A DNA stretch of 64,000 nucleotides from Streptomyces broussonetiae (GTDB taxonomy: Bacteria; Actinomycetota; Actinomycetes; Streptomycetales; Streptomycetaceae). Shown here in pieces: positions 45,024 to 53,644 of the stretch; the stretch's first letter is position 1, and each line of letters starts with the position of its first letter. Below the pieces are notes generated by a model. That model searched no databases. It was not told the DNA's origin and saw only the letters and a list, made by a program, of their open reading frames with translations. The position numbers and the translations under genes were made by a program. The stretch covers positions 2,914,001 to 2,978,000 of the forward strand of contig NZ_CP047020.1 of the NCBI RefSeq assembly GCF_009796285.1, given 5' to 3'.

Positions 45024-46166
45024 TTAGAGAAGGGCTTTGAGCTTCTCCGCCAGCAGGTCCCAGCGCCACTTCTCCTCCACCCACTGGCGGCCCCGCTCGC
45101 CCATCCTGTGGCGCAGTTCCGGGTCCCGGAGGAGGGGGACGATGCGGTCGGCCACGGCGGTCGGGTCGCCGCCCCTGACCACCCAGCCAGTCTCGCCGTC
45201 CAGGACCGCGTCGGGGGCGCCGCCGGAGTCGCCCGCGACGACCGGCAGGCCCGTCGCCGACGCCTCCAGGTAGACGATGCCCAGCCCCTCGACGTCCAGG
45301 CCGCCACGGCGGGTGCGGCAGGGCATGGCGAAGACGTCACCGGCGCCGTAGTGGGCCGGCAGCTCGCTCCAGGGGACCGCTCCGGTGAAGCGGACCGAGG
45401 CCGCGACGCCGGTCTCGTCGGCCAGGCGGTGCAGGTCCTGCTCGTAGGGGCCGCCGCCGACGACGAGCAGCACGGTGTCGGGCTCGGCGGCGAGGACGCG
45501 GGGCATGGCCCGGATGAGGGTGTCCTGGCCCTTGCGCGGGACCAGGCGGGAGACGCAGACCACGACCGGGCGGTCGGTGAGGCCGAGGCGGGCGCGGACC
45601 ACGTCACCGCCGGAGCCGGGGTGGAAGGTCTTCTCGTCGACCCCGGGCGGCAGCTGGACCATGCGACCGGCCGCCTGCGGGGTGAGGGCCGCCGCGATGC
45701 GCGAGCGCGTGTACTCCCCCAGGTAGGTGGTCGTGTCCGTCGACTCGCCGATCCTGCGCAGCAGCTGCCGGGCGGCGGGCAGCTGGGCCCAGCCCGCCTC
45801 GTGCCCGTGGGTGGTGGCCACCAGCCGCTCGGCGCCCGCCCTGCGCAGGGCGGGGGCCATGAGGCCGAGGGGTGCCGCCGCACCGAACCACACCGACGTG
45901 CAGCCGTGCTCGCGCAGCAGCCCGGTGGCGCGCCGGGTCGCCTGCGGGGTCGGCAGCAGCATCGTCGTACGGTCGCGTACGACGGTGAAGGGCTGCTCGG
46001 CGTCGAAGGTGGCGGTTGCCTCGATGCCCTCCCGGCTCCGCTTCCAGGTGGAGGCGTAGACGACCAGCCGGTCGGGGTCCAGGCGCAGGGCCATGTTGTG
46101 CAGGAACGCCTGGATGCCGCCCGGCCGGGGCGGGAAGTCGTTGGTGACGATCAGGGTCTTGTGCAT
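45024..46166 (-). CDS. pimB: GT4 glycosyltransferase, PimB-like (phosphatidylinositol mannosyltransferase family)
   Basis: A 380-residue GT-B enzyme from ATG 46166. The N-domain begins KTLIVTNDFPPRPGGIQAFLHNMA. The C-domain has VVVCVSRLVPRKGQDTLIRAMPRVLAAEP and the nucleotide-sugar motif GLDVEGLGIVYLEASATGLPVVAGDSGGAPDAV. This matches PimB', which adds the second mannose to phosphatidylinositol mannoside using GDP-mannose. The symbol is by family resemblance and by the conserved neighbourhood next to a FadD15-like gene; the sugar donor in Streptomyces is inferred. Confidence 0.85.
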   Translation of the reverse strand: MHKTLIVTNDFPPRPGGIQAFLHNMALRLDPDRLVVYASTWKRSREGIEATATFDAEQPFTVVRDRTTMLLPTPQATRRATGLLREHGCTSVWFGAAAPLGLMAPALRRAGAERLVATTHGHEAGWAQLPAARQLLRRIGESTDTTTYLGEYTRSRIAAALTPQAAGRMVQLPPGVDEKTFHPGSGGDVVRARLGLTDRPVVVCVSRLVPRKGQDTLIRAMPRVLAAEPDTVLLVVGGGPYEQDLHRLADETGVAASVRFTGAVPWSELPAHYGAGDVFAMPCRTRRGGLDVEGLGIVYLEASATGLPVVAGDSGGAPDAVLDGETGWVVRGGDPTAVADRIVPLLRDPELRHRMGERGRQWVEEKWRWDLLAEKLKALL

Positions 46167-46321
46167 CGCCGCCGACCCTACCGAACGGGACGTACCCGGC
46201 CGCGACCGAACGGGCTGCGCACGGCCGGGAGCGGCCGGGTCTGTGGCAGGTACACAGCCGGGCACGACATCATGGTCCGCGACGCGGACATCGAACCGGA
46301 ACCTGACGGCAAGGGGATCAC

Positions 46322-47560
46322 GTGGAGACCAAAGGCGCCGGGCGGTCCCTGGCATGGCTGCTCGCGACCTGGGGCGTCACCCGTCTGGTGCTGCTGCTGT
46401 TCGTCTTCCAGGTGTGGATCTTCCCGGGAGGGCTGGACGTCACCTCCGACGTGTCGGTGACCTATCGCGGCTGGTACGAGGTCCTGCGGCACGGAACGTT
46501 TCCGCTGGACGACGTGACCTGGCAGTACCCGCCCGCCGCCGCCCTGCCGATCCTCGCCCCCGCCGTCCTGCCCTTCCTGTCCTACGCGCACGCCTTCTTC
46601 ATCCTCGCGTTCCTCGCCGACGCGGTCGTCCTGCACCTCCTGCTGTATCCGGCCGGGCGCCCCGGCCGGTCGCCGCGCGGGGCCTGGGTGTGGGTGGCGG
46701 GGGTGCCCCTGCTCGGCCCGACGGTGTACGCCCGCTACGACGTGATGGTGACCGCGGTGGCCGTGGCGGCGCTGCTCGCGGGCGTCCGGCATCCGCGGGT
46801 GATGGGCGCGCTGACCGCGTTCGGCGCGCTGTTGAAGGTGTGGCCGGCGCTGCTGTTGGTCGGTGTCGTGCGGCGGCGCGCGTGGGCGGCGGCGGCGGTG
46901 ACCGCGGCCGGGCTCACGACGGTGTTCACGGTGGCCATGCCGGGCGCCTTCGCCTTCCTGACCTTCCAGCGCAGCCGGGGCACCGAGGTGGAGTCGCTGG
47001 GCGCGCTGGTCTTCCACGTGGCCCGGCACTTCGGCTGGCACGGCCAGGTGCTGCTGAACTACGGCTCGCTCGAGTTCCTCGGCCCGCATGTGGACCAGGT
47101 CAGCACGGTGGCGCTGGCGCTGACCGGGGCCGCGTTCGGCTGGCTGCTGCTGTGGCGGCTGCGGGCCGTCCGCAGGACGCCGCACACCCTGGCGGACGCG
47201 GCGTTCACGGCGGTACTGCTGTTCACCGTCACCAGCCGGGTGATCAGCCCGCAGTACCTGGTCTGGCTGGTCGGCCTCGCCGCGGTCTGCCTGTCGTACC
47301 GGGCGAGCCGGATGGGGGCGCCCGCGCTGATGGTGGTGGTCGCGTCCTTCGTCACGGTGCTGGAGTTCCCGCTCGGCTTCGGGCACGTGGTGGCGAGCGA
47401 CCGGTACGGCGTGCTGCTGATGCTGGTCCGCAACGGCCTGCTGGTCGCGGCCTCCCTCACGGCGGGCCGTGAACTGTGGCGCGCGACCGTCGGCCCGGCC
47501 CCCGCCGCCCCACTGCCGCCCCAGCCGACCCGGCCCCGGCAGACCCCGGTCTCCTCCTGA
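46322..47560 (+). CDS. Polytopic GT87/DUF2029 (GT-C) glycosyltransferase
   Basis: A 412-residue protein from GTG 46322. About ten membrane helices are present. The conserved loop DVSVTYRGWYEVLRHGTFPLDDVTWQYPPAAALPIL carries the acidic residue of GT-C enzymes, and a second motif is VYARYDVMVT. GT87 proteins use polyprenyl-phosphate sugars outside the membrane, for example the alpha-mannosyltransferases of mycobacterial lipoglycans (Rv2181). The gene is divergent from the PimB-like gene with 155 bases between, so both may contribute to the same mannolipid or glycan. The Pro-rich tail (46 last residues) is disordered. Confidence 0.88.
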   Translation: METKGAGRSLAWLLATWGVTRLVLLLFVFQVWIFPGGLDVTSDVSVTYRGWYEVLRHGTFPLDDVTWQYPPAAALPILAPAVLPFLSYAHAFFILAFLADAVVLHLLLYPAGRPGRSPRGAWVWVAGVPLLGPTVYARYDVMVTAVAVAALLAGVRHPRVMGALTAFGALLKVWPALLLVGVVRRRAWAAAAVTAAGLTTVFTVAMPGAFAFLTFQRSRGTEVESLGALVFHVARHFGWHGQVLLNYGSLEFLGPHVDQVSTVALALTGAAFGWLLLWRLRAVRRTPHTLADAAFTAVLLFTVTSRVISPQYLVWLVGLAAVCLSYRASRMGAPALMVVVASFVTVLEFPLGFGHVVASDRYGVLLMLVRNGLLVAASLTAGRELWRATVGPAPAAPLPPQPTRPRQTPVSS

Positions 47561-47906
47561 CGCCCCGCCCCGGCCGGCGCGTCGGCACGGCCACGGCCGC
47601 GCACTGCACAGCCATCGCGAGCGCGAGCGCCAGACGGACTCCGGGCAGCCCTGGACCGGACAGCGCGTGGGCGAGCGGGAGCCGGCCGGCCGCGCCGAGC
47701 AGGGTGCCCCGGAGCAGGACCGGTGCTCCACCGCTGCCCTCGAGGACCCCGCCGAGCGCGATGAAACAGGCCATCAGCAACAGAAAGGGGCCGACACGGC
47801 GCAGGAACAGCAGGCCCTGGTCGGCGACGCGGGAGACCCGGCGCCGGAGGCGGCCATGGTCCAGGACGGTCCTGCCGGTCCTGTCCTTCCTGCGGCACCT
47901 GGACAA
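47457..47906 (-). CDS. Possible small membrane protein (low support)
   Basis: A 149-residue frame on the minus strand, overlapping the 3' end of the GT87 gene by about 100 bases. The central part (about residues 36-105) reads like a membrane protein: LLFLRRVGPFLLLMACFIALGGVLEG and VRLALALAMAVQCAAVAVP. Third codon positions there are G/C-rich, as expected for real coding sequence. The first 30 residues are Arg-rich and show no ribosome site, and the last 45 lie over the neighbour's coding region. It may be a remnant of a larger gene. I do not recognise a family. Confidence 0.35.
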   Translation of the reverse strand: MSRCRRKDRTGRTVLDHGRLRRRVSRVADQGLLFLRRVGPFLLLMACFIALGGVLEGSGGAPVLLRGTLLGAAGRLPLAHALSGPGLPGVRLALALAMAVQCAAVAVPTRRPGRGVRRRPGSAGAGSAGAAVGRRGPGRRSRATVHGPP

Positions 47907-47925
47907 CCCCGCCGGACAGGCCGCG

Positions 47926-48141
47926 GTGCTGCGCCGTCGTCCGGACTTCCTTCAGGCGCCGTCGAGCTTCTTCCACCGGGACGGCGAGCCGGTGCGCGCC
48001 GAGGAGGCCGGGGATCTGTTCCGGGAGGGCATGCTGCAGGTCGCCCGAGCCACCGGGAAGGCGGAGCGGGCCCGGCTGCGCGAGGCGCTGGAGACCCTCA
48101 GCCGAGCTGCGCCCCGACGTACGCCCGCCACTGTGCGGTGA
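47926..48141 (+). pseudogene. Possible gene remnant in a 537-base gap
   Basis: The gap 47561-48097 has no confident gene. On the plus strand, from about 47866 to 48141, one frame has strong coding bias and reads LPVLSFLRHLDNPAGQAAVL then RRRPDFLQAPSSFFHRDGEP and FREGMLQVARATGKAERARL. It lacks a convincing start (GTG 47926 is internal to the coding-like stretch), and its upstream part is in a different frame. The end overlaps the 3' end of the lipoprotein gene by 44 bases. A frameshifted or truncated small gene is the most likely reading. Confidence 0.3.
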
Positions 48142-49285
48142 ACGCCTCCGGTGTGGTGCCGAGCTGCTCCTTCAGGGCGGACTCGACCGCGCCCGCCCGC
48201 TGCGGGTGGGCGCCGACGGCGCGGTAGAAGGCGTCGAGCCGGGCCGTGCCCCAGTGGTCGGCGATCATCCGGCAGGCCAGCCAGCCGCTCTCGTAGGCCC
48301 GGGCCAGCTCGGTGGGTTCGCTGGTGAAGCCGAAGTCCTTGTCTGTGGGCAGCGCGGTCGGGACGTGACCGGCCTGGACGGCGCCGGTCAGCTCCGGCGC
48401 GACCTCGGTGGGGGTGCGGTCGGTGCCGAGGTAGCCGATCCAGTCCGCGTAGCCCTCGGAGAGCCACAGCGGGGTCGCGGCGGTGGTGTGCGCACGGGTG
48501 GCCACATGGGTGGTCTCGTGTGTGAGGACGACCTGCTTGCCGAGATCGCCGAGGGCGGCGTACGCGTCCGGGTTGATCACCACCCGGTCCGCGGGCGCCT
48601 GCCCGGAGCCGCCCGCCTCGCCGGTGGTGACGGCGGCGATGCCCCGGTAGTTGGCCGCGGGCGAGCCGAGCAGCCCGCCCATGCCGGCCAGCGAGCCCGG
48701 GACGAGAACGACGACCCGGCGGGCCCAGTCCGCGCCCCACGCCCGGGAGACGGCCGGGACCGCGCGGTCGGCGAGCGCGGCGTAGGCACGCAGGTCGGCG
48801 ACCGGCCGGTCGGTGCCCAGCACCAGGCTGTGTGCGCCCTGCACGACGGTCACCCCGCCCTGGTCCCACAGTTGCTGCCCGGCCTGCTCGGCGGGCTCGT
48901 CGGCGGCGACGTACCACGAGCCGTCGGCGGCACGGCCGAGGGTGAGGGTGCGGCGGGCGTCGACCGGGGCCGTGTCGTAGCCGGCGACGCGGTAGCTCAG
49001 TTCCGCGTCGGCGGTGGCGTCGGAGCCGGTGCGGCGCACGGTGGTGACCTGGTAGTGCCAGGAGGCCAGCGGAAGGGCGCGCAGCCGGTCGTACTCGGTG
49101 CGGGTGCCCGTCGCCGCGTACGCCCCCTCGTCGTGGCCGAGCAGGGCCGCGGAGCGCCGGTCGAGCAGCAGCTGCACCTCGGCACGGGCGGGATCGCTCG
49201 ACGTCCCGCCGCCGCATCCGGTCAGGGGCAGCAACAGAGCGAGGCCCACGGCCCCGATCCACCACGCCCGCCTGCGACCAGCCAT
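48098..49285 (-). CDS. Lipoprotein with a HExxH-type metalloprotease motif
   Basis: A 395-residue protein. Residues 1-24 form a lipoprotein signal with lipobox LTGC (Cys24), so it should be anchored on the outside of the membrane. The middle region has an NTF2-like pattern (LLDRRSAALLGHDEGAYAATG). Near residue 250 is VVLTHETTHVATRAHT, a zinc-binding HExxH motif, with LWLSEGYADWIGYL about 25 residues on supplying the third ligand (Glu). This is the arrangement of gluzincin peptidases, the peptidase MA-like group. Substrate unknown. Next to cell-wall hydrolases, it may process envelope proteins. Confidence 0.85.
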   Translation of the reverse strand: MAGRRRAWWIGAVGLALLLPLTGCGGGTSSDPARAEVQLLLDRRSAALLGHDEGAYAATGTRTEYDRLRALPLASWHYQVTTVRRTGSDATADAELSYRVAGYDTAPVDARRTLTLGRAADGSWYVAADEPAEQAGQQLWDQGGVTVVQGAHSLVLGTDRPVADLRAYAALADRAVPAVSRAWGADWARRVVVLVPGSLAGMGGLLGSPAANYRGIAAVTTGEAGGSGQAPADRVVINPDAYAALGDLGKQVVLTHETTHVATRAHTTAATPLWLSEGYADWIGYLGTDRTPTEVAPELTGAVQAGHVPTALPTDKDFGFTSEPTELARAYESGWLACRMIADHWGTARLDAFYRAVGAHPQRAGAVESALKEQLGTTPEAFTAQWRAYVGAQLG

Positions 49286-49313
49286 TGCCCGATCGTAACG
49301 GCGCGTGCCGCGG

Positions 49314-50321
49314 TCAGGGGCGGGTGACCGAGGAGATCGGCATCATCCCGACCGGGTCGTAGCGCACCGCGGCTCCCGGATAGGGGGCGTGGACGACCTG
49401 GCCGTTGCCGACGTACATCCCCACATGGCTGGCGTCGGAGCGGTAGATCACCAGGTCGCCGGGGCGCGCCTCGGAGAGCGGGATCTGCCGGCCGGCGAAG
49501 CGCTGCTCCTGCGAGGTGCGCGGCAGATGCATGCCGGCGTGCGCGTACGACCACTGCATCAGGCCCGAGCAGTCGAAGCCGGAGGGGCCGTTGGCGCCCC
49601 AGACGTAGGGGCGGCCGAGGGCCGACTGGGCGGCGGCCACGGCCGCCGCGGCGCGGGCGTCGGGGGCGACGGCGCCGGTCAGGTCGGGCAGGTCGACGCG
49701 GTCGTCCCGGGAGGCGCGGTCGTAAGCGGCGCGGGCGGGGGCCGACAGCGCGTCGAGCAGCTGCCGGGCCTTGGCGAGCTTCTTCTCCACGGTCTTCTTG
49801 TGCGCGGCCACGGCCCTGCGGCTCTTGTCCAGCGCGGCGAGCTTCCCGGCCGCCTCGGACCGCTCCTGCGCCAGTTGCCGCATCGCCGTCCTCAACTCCC
49901 GCAGCCTGCCCTCCTGTTGGGCGCCGATGCGGTCGAGGATGGTGGCCTTGTCTAGGTAGTCGTCGGGGTTGTCGGAGAAGAGCAGCGCGACGGCGGGGTC
50001 GATACCGCCGGCCCGGTACTGGGCGCCGGCCAGCGAGCCGAGCTGCTCGCGCAGCGTGTTGATGCGCAGCTGCTGCCGGGCGATGTGGTCCTGGGCGTCG
50101 CGCACCTCGCGGCGCAGCGTGTCGGCCTGCTCCTGCGCCTTGTCGAACGCCTGGGTCGCCTGCTCGGCCTCCTGGTAGAGGCGGTCCACCTCGGCACGGG
50201 CGTCGGCGTGCGGCGCCGCGTGCGCGGGTACGGCGCCGAGCGCGGCGGCGGCGGACAGGACGCACAGCACGGTGGCGCCCCGGTCGAATCCGGAGGAGAC
50301 AAGGCGGCGATGAGAGCCCAC
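49314..50321 (-). CDS. Secreted NlpC/P60 peptidoglycan hydrolase (second of a tandem pair)
   Basis: A 335-residue protein from GTG 50321 with GAAGGA upstream. A signal peptide ends near AHAAPHA. Residues 40-200 are a coiled coil (AEVDRLYQEAEQATQAFDKAQEQAD and later). The C-terminal NlpC/P60 domain has the catalytic Cys in GFDCSGLMQWSYA, His in DASHVGMYVGNGQVVHA and the third polar residue in the same strand. It cleaves peptide stems, probably D-Glu to diamino acid bonds, in the wall. It is a paralogue of the gene upstream; a hairpin lies between them. Confidence 0.94.
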   Translation of the reverse strand: MGSHRRLVSSGFDRGATVLCVLSAAAALGAVPAHAAPHADARAEVDRLYQEAEQATQAFDKAQEQADTLRREVRDAQDHIARQQLRINTLREQLGSLAGAQYRAGGIDPAVALLFSDNPDDYLDKATILDRIGAQQEGRLRELRTAMRQLAQERSEAAGKLAALDKSRRAVAAHKKTVEKKLAKARQLLDALSAPARAAYDRASRDDRVDLPDLTGAVAPDARAAAAVAAAQSALGRPYVWGANGPSGFDCSGLMQWSYAHAGMHLPRTSQEQRFAGRQIPLSEARPGDLVIYRSDASHVGMYVGNGQVVHAPYPGAAVRYDPVGMMPISSVTRP

Positions 50322-50460
50322 GGCAGTCCTTCAGCAGGCGGACGTCAGACCGCTCCCCCGCCGCCCGGGGACGGGGAGGCCCCGGTGCCGGGGGAGCGCG
50401 GGCAGACAGTAGCCGCAGCCGAGGGCCCGGGCCAAAGACCGTGAAGGCAACACATAGTGA

Positions 50461-50494
50461 CGCCCCGCCGCTGACGCAGGTCATTGGCGGGGCG
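50461..50494 (-). terminator. Hairpin between the two NlpC/P60 genes
   Basis: A nine-base perfect stem, CGCCCCGCC (50461-50469) with GGCGGGGCG (50486-50494), and a 16-nt loop. It lies 89 bases downstream of the first paralogue (minus strand), within a 261-base gap. It would make the two paralogues separate transcription units. Nothing else in the gap stands out. Confidence 0.55.
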
Positions 50495-50582
50495 AGGAGT
50501 CAGTTCCGGTCCCGGGGATTCGCCCGTTCGGGCGCCCCGCGTCCGCGTTTCGCGCGGGCCCGCGGGGCCTTCGAAGGTGCTG

Positions 50583-51617
50583 TCAGACCCGGACGCCGAA
50601 CTGGAACGGCATGTCGGCCATGGCCTCGTAGCGGACCACGGCACCGGTGTGCGGGGCGTGCAGCACCTGGCCGTTGCCGGCGTACAGGCCGACGTGGTGG
50701 ATGTCGCCGTAGAAGAAGACCAGGTCGCCGACCTGCAGGTCGCTGGCGGAGTCGATCCGGGTGCCGATGGTGGCCTGCTCCTGGGAGGTGCGCGGTATGG
50801 AGACACCGGCCTGGGCGTAGGCCCAGGAGGTCAGGCCCGAGCAGTCGTAGGAGGCGGTGCCGGTGGCGCCGTAGACATACGGCTTGCCGATCTGCGACTG
50901 GGCGGCGGCGAAGGCAGCCGCGGCACGGCCGGAGGCGGGCGTGCTGTTGCCGAGGTTGACACGCTCGCTCGAGGAGCGGTCGGCGCGCTGCTGTTCGGCG
51001 GCCAGCTGCTGCTTCTCCTTGGCGGTCAGGCTGTTCAGCAGCTTCTGCGCGTCGGCGAGCTTGCCCTGGACGTCCTTCTTGTTCTGCTCCAGCTGGGCGC
51101 GCGTGGAGGAGAGGTCCTTGAGCTTCTCGGCGGCCTCGGCGCGCTCCTGGGCCAGTTCGCGCTGTTTGTCCTGGATCTTCTTCAGCGCGTCGACCTGCTG
51201 GGCGCTCAACTGGTCGAGCGTGGAGGCCTTGTCCAGGAAGTCGTCCGGGTTGGAGGACAGGAAGAGCTGGACCGAGGGGTCGATGCCGCCGGAGCGGTAC
51301 TGCGAGGTGGCCAGCGAACCCAGGCCGTCGCGCAGCTTGTTGAGGTCCTGCTGACCGCGGGCGACGTTGTCCTGGATCGTGGAGATTTCCTTCTGCAGCT
51401 TCTGCTGCTTCTCCTGCGCCCCGTTGTACTTCTCGGTGGCCTGCTCGGCCTTCGAGTAGAGGTCGTCGACCTTGGCCTTGACCTGGTCCTTGCTGAGCTT
51501 CTCGCTCGGCGCGGCATTGGCGGCGTTCGCGCTCAGCACGACGGCGGCGGCAGCTGCGGTGGTCAGCACGGTCACACGGGCGCGACTCTGCTGCTTGGGT
51601 CGACGATGGGACGCCAC
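50583..51617 (-). CDS. Secreted NlpC/P60 peptidoglycan hydrolase (first of a tandem pair)
   Basis: A 344-residue protein from GTG 51617 with GAAGGAG ten bases upstream; the open frame reaches further but without a ribosome site. Signal peptide (cut near ANAAPSEK), long coiled coil (residues 45-215: DDLYSKAEQATEKYNGAQEKQQ and later) and an NlpC/P60 domain with Cys in SYDCSGLTSWAYA and His in DIHHVGLYAGNGQVLHA. Its promoter at 51679-51708 is unusually clear. With the second gene, it resembles RipA-type hydrolases that separate cells or spores. Mycobacterial Rv2190c is the positional counterpart. Confidence 0.95.
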   Translation of the reverse strand: MASHRRPKQQSRARVTVLTTAAAAAVVLSANAANAAPSEKLSKDQVKAKVDDLYSKAEQATEKYNGAQEKQQKLQKEISTIQDNVARGQQDLNKLRDGLGSLATSQYRSGGIDPSVQLFLSSNPDDFLDKASTLDQLSAQQVDALKKIQDKQRELAQERAEAAEKLKDLSSTRAQLEQNKKDVQGKLADAQKLLNSLTAKEKQQLAAEQQRADRSSSERVNLGNSTPASGRAAAAFAAAQSQIGKPYVYGATGTASYDCSGLTSWAYAQAGVSIPRTSQEQATIGTRIDSASDLQVGDLVFFYGDIHHVGLYAGNGQVLHAPHTGAVVRYEAMADMPFQFGVRV

Positions 51618-51678
51618 GGAGGACGAACTCCTTCTTGTGAGTGAGTGAGTAATCACCCGTTCGGAGGTTCGAGCCCTG

Positions 51679-51708
51679 ACCCTAGTGACCCAGTTGTGAT
51701 CAGTTCAA
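51679..51708 (-). promoter_or_regulatory. HrdB-type promoter of the NlpC/P60 gene
   Basis: On the minus strand TTGAAC (51703-51708) and TAGGGT (51679-51684) are separated by 18 bases. Both hexamers fit the Streptomyces housekeeping consensus. Predicted initiation near 51672 gives a 5' leader of about 55 bases before GTG 51617. The surrounding 150 bases are A/T-rich. Confidence 0.7.
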
Positions 51709-51837
51709 ATCCTCACGCCAAAAATTCCCGTCACTCAATGCATTCTTTGCACACGACTCACATGCAGTGAGACGCGATTGACCCTGAGTGGCGTGAAGAA
51801 CGGTCCAATTCGGGCATTGACCATGCCCGTTGGGCGT

Positions 51838-53181
51838 TCAGGACAGTCGCTTCAGAAGTACCGCAGACGCCACCGGACGGGCACCGGCCTTGGCGACGCC
51901 GTCGGCCACCTCCCGGTCGGTGGAGGCGACGATCACCGGACGGCCCGGTGGCTCGGCGCGCACCAGCTGGCGGATCAGCTCGTCGGCCGTGACCCCCGGC
52001 TTGGAGAACAGCACCCGCACCCCGCGCGGCGGCGCGAGCAGCACCGGCGCGGCCAGTTCGGCGCCGTCGAAGACGCATGTCACCTCGGCGCCGGTCTGTG
52101 CAGCGAGCGCCGAGAGCTGGCCCAGCAGCCTGAGGCGCTGCTTCTCCAGCGGCATCTGCGGATAGCCCGTCTTGGTGACGTTGTAGCCGTCGACCACCAG
52201 ATGCGCCTGGGGCAGCGCGAGCAGCTGGTCGAGGATGGCCGGGTCGTTCTCGGACAGCGCACGCGCCGCGATGTCCTTGGGGGTCATACGGCCAGGCTCG
52301 ACCGCGTCCACGGTCTCGGCGGGGCGTACGGACACCGGCGGCAGCGCGAGTTCGCGGCGCAGGCCCTGGGTGGCGTCCAGCAGGGTGTCCAGCAGCAGCC
52401 GTACCCGCATGTCCTCCACGCTGCGGCCCTCGCGTGCGGCCCGCCGGGTCGCCTCGAGGCCCGCCTCGGCCTCGCCGAGCCGGGCCTTGAGCCGCCGGGA
52501 CTCGCTCTCGGCGGCCGACACCTGCGCCTGCGCCTCGGCCCGCAGGGCGTCCATCTCGCCCTGTGCCTTGCGCAGCGCGGCCTCGCCGCGCTTGACGTCG
52601 CTGAGGGCGGCACGGAGCTTGCGGTGAAGCGATTCCGCCTCCCGCCTCGCCGACTCCAGCTCCGTACGCAGCCGTTCGGTCTCGGCGCGGGTGTGTCCGC
52701 GGGCCTGCGCCAGCTCGTGGCGCAGCCGCTCCAGCTCGGCCCGGCTCTCCTCGTCCGCCCGCTCGGCGTCCGCGCGCTGGGCCTCCTCGCCGGCCGCGGC
52801 GACCAGCTTCACCCAGCCCGCCGGGCGCAGTACGTAGGCCGCGGCCGCCACGTCGAGCGGGTCCGCGGCCGGGGGCGGGGAGCCTGAGTCGAGGGCGCCG
52901 GTCAGTTCCGGCTGCGCCTCTCTGAGCTTCTCCCCGATCCGCTGCCGGAACAGTGAATCGGTCTCCAGTGCCGCCGCCATCGCGTTCGCGGCGAACTTCG
53001 CCCGGCGACTGGGGGTGAACCGGGCGTACTGCCTGAGCTGGGCGGGCAGTTCGGTCACGGTCAGCCCGCCGAAGCCGTCCGAGACGATCTGCACGACCCG
53101 GCGGCGCACGCCGTCGGGCAGCGGACGGTCAAGCACCTCGGCGGTGCCGTCGCCCGGCCCCCCGCCTGCGGTCTCCGCCAT
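51838..53181 (-). CDS. NYN-domain (YacP-like) RNA-binding protein with coiled coil
   Basis: A 447-residue protein. The N-terminal region (about 20-130) is helical. Residues 140-265 form a coiled coil (ELERLRHELAQARGHTRAETERLRTELESARREAE). The C-terminal third is a NYN domain with the acidic residues of the PIN-like active site: HLVVDGYNVTKTGYP, VTCVFDGAEL and PVIVASTDREVADG. In Bacillus the YacP homologue Rae1 is a ribosome-associated endonuclease; whether this longer actinobacterial form cuts mRNA is inference. The small zinc-ribbon gene lies directly upstream on the same strand. Confidence 0.9.
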   Translation of the reverse strand: MAETAGGGPGDGTAEVLDRPLPDGVRRRVVQIVSDGFGGLTVTELPAQLRQYARFTPSRRAKFAANAMAAALETDSLFRQRIGEKLREAQPELTGALDSGSPPPAADPLDVAAAAYVLRPAGWVKLVAAAGEEAQRADAERADEESRAELERLRHELAQARGHTRAETERLRTELESARREAESLHRKLRAALSDVKRGEAALRKAQGEMDALRAEAQAQVSAAESESRRLKARLGEAEAGLEATRRAAREGRSVEDMRVRLLLDTLLDATQGLRRELALPPVSVRPAETVDAVEPGRMTPKDIAARALSENDPAILDQLLALPQAHLVVDGYNVTKTGYPQMPLEKQRLRLLGQLSALAAQTGAEVTCVFDGAELAAPVLLAPPRGVRVLFSKPGVTADELIRQLVRAEPPGRPVIVASTDREVADGVAKAGARPVASAVLLKRLS

Positions 53182-53249
53182 CCGTCACACCCCACTAGTT
53201 CACTTCTGCCGCGTCACTTCTGCCGCGTCGTCTTTTCGGGCCGCCCCGC

Positions 53250-53489
53250 TCAGGAGTCGGTGCCCGGCCTGTCCACGAGTTCCACCTGATCCACCGCATT
53301 GCACCAGCGACAGCGCACCGATTCGATGGTCTCACTGACCACCTCGCGCTCCTCCACCGTCGGCTCTCCGGCCAGATCGAGATGGACGTACTCGACGACC
53401 TTCGACGAACGGGTCACGTCGAACCGGGTCAGGTTGCCGCACAGGGTGCAGCGCCACCGGGTGGTCGCGGTCGGCAGGGGAACCGTCAT
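53250..53489 (-). CDS. Small zinc-ribbon-like hypothetical protein
   Basis: A 79-residue protein. Two CxxC knuckles (RCTLCGNL at residues 13-20 and RCRWCNAV near 60-67) flank a beta-hairpin region, the arrangement of a zinc ribbon. There is no signal or membrane segment. It lies 68 bases upstream of the NYN-domain gene on the same strand and may be cotranscribed. No function is known to me; a nucleic-acid or protein-binding role would be inference only. Confidence 0.8.
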   Translation of the reverse strand: MTVPLPTATTRWRCTLCGNLTRFDVTRSSKVVEYVHLDLAGEPTVEEREVVSETIESVRCRWCNAVDQVELVDRPGTDS

Positions 53490-53644
53490 CGTGGCAGTCC
53501 GCTCCTTCTCGTTGCGTCTCTCCCGCGCCGCCGGCCGACGCGTGTGGCCGTAACCCTACGGCCTGCCGGGGACTCGCCGCCCGTCCGTCCGCGACGGCGA
53601 GGCGGTCTGTCGGCCTGTGTCCCGTTACGTCATGCTCTGTGTTC

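Noticed and set aside
50322..50582. Possible c-di-AMP (ydaO) riboswitch before the NlpC/P60 gene
   Set aside because: Such switches precede cell-wall hydrolase genes in Streptomyces, but the conserved core blocks were not found on the minus strand in this gap or upstream of 51617.
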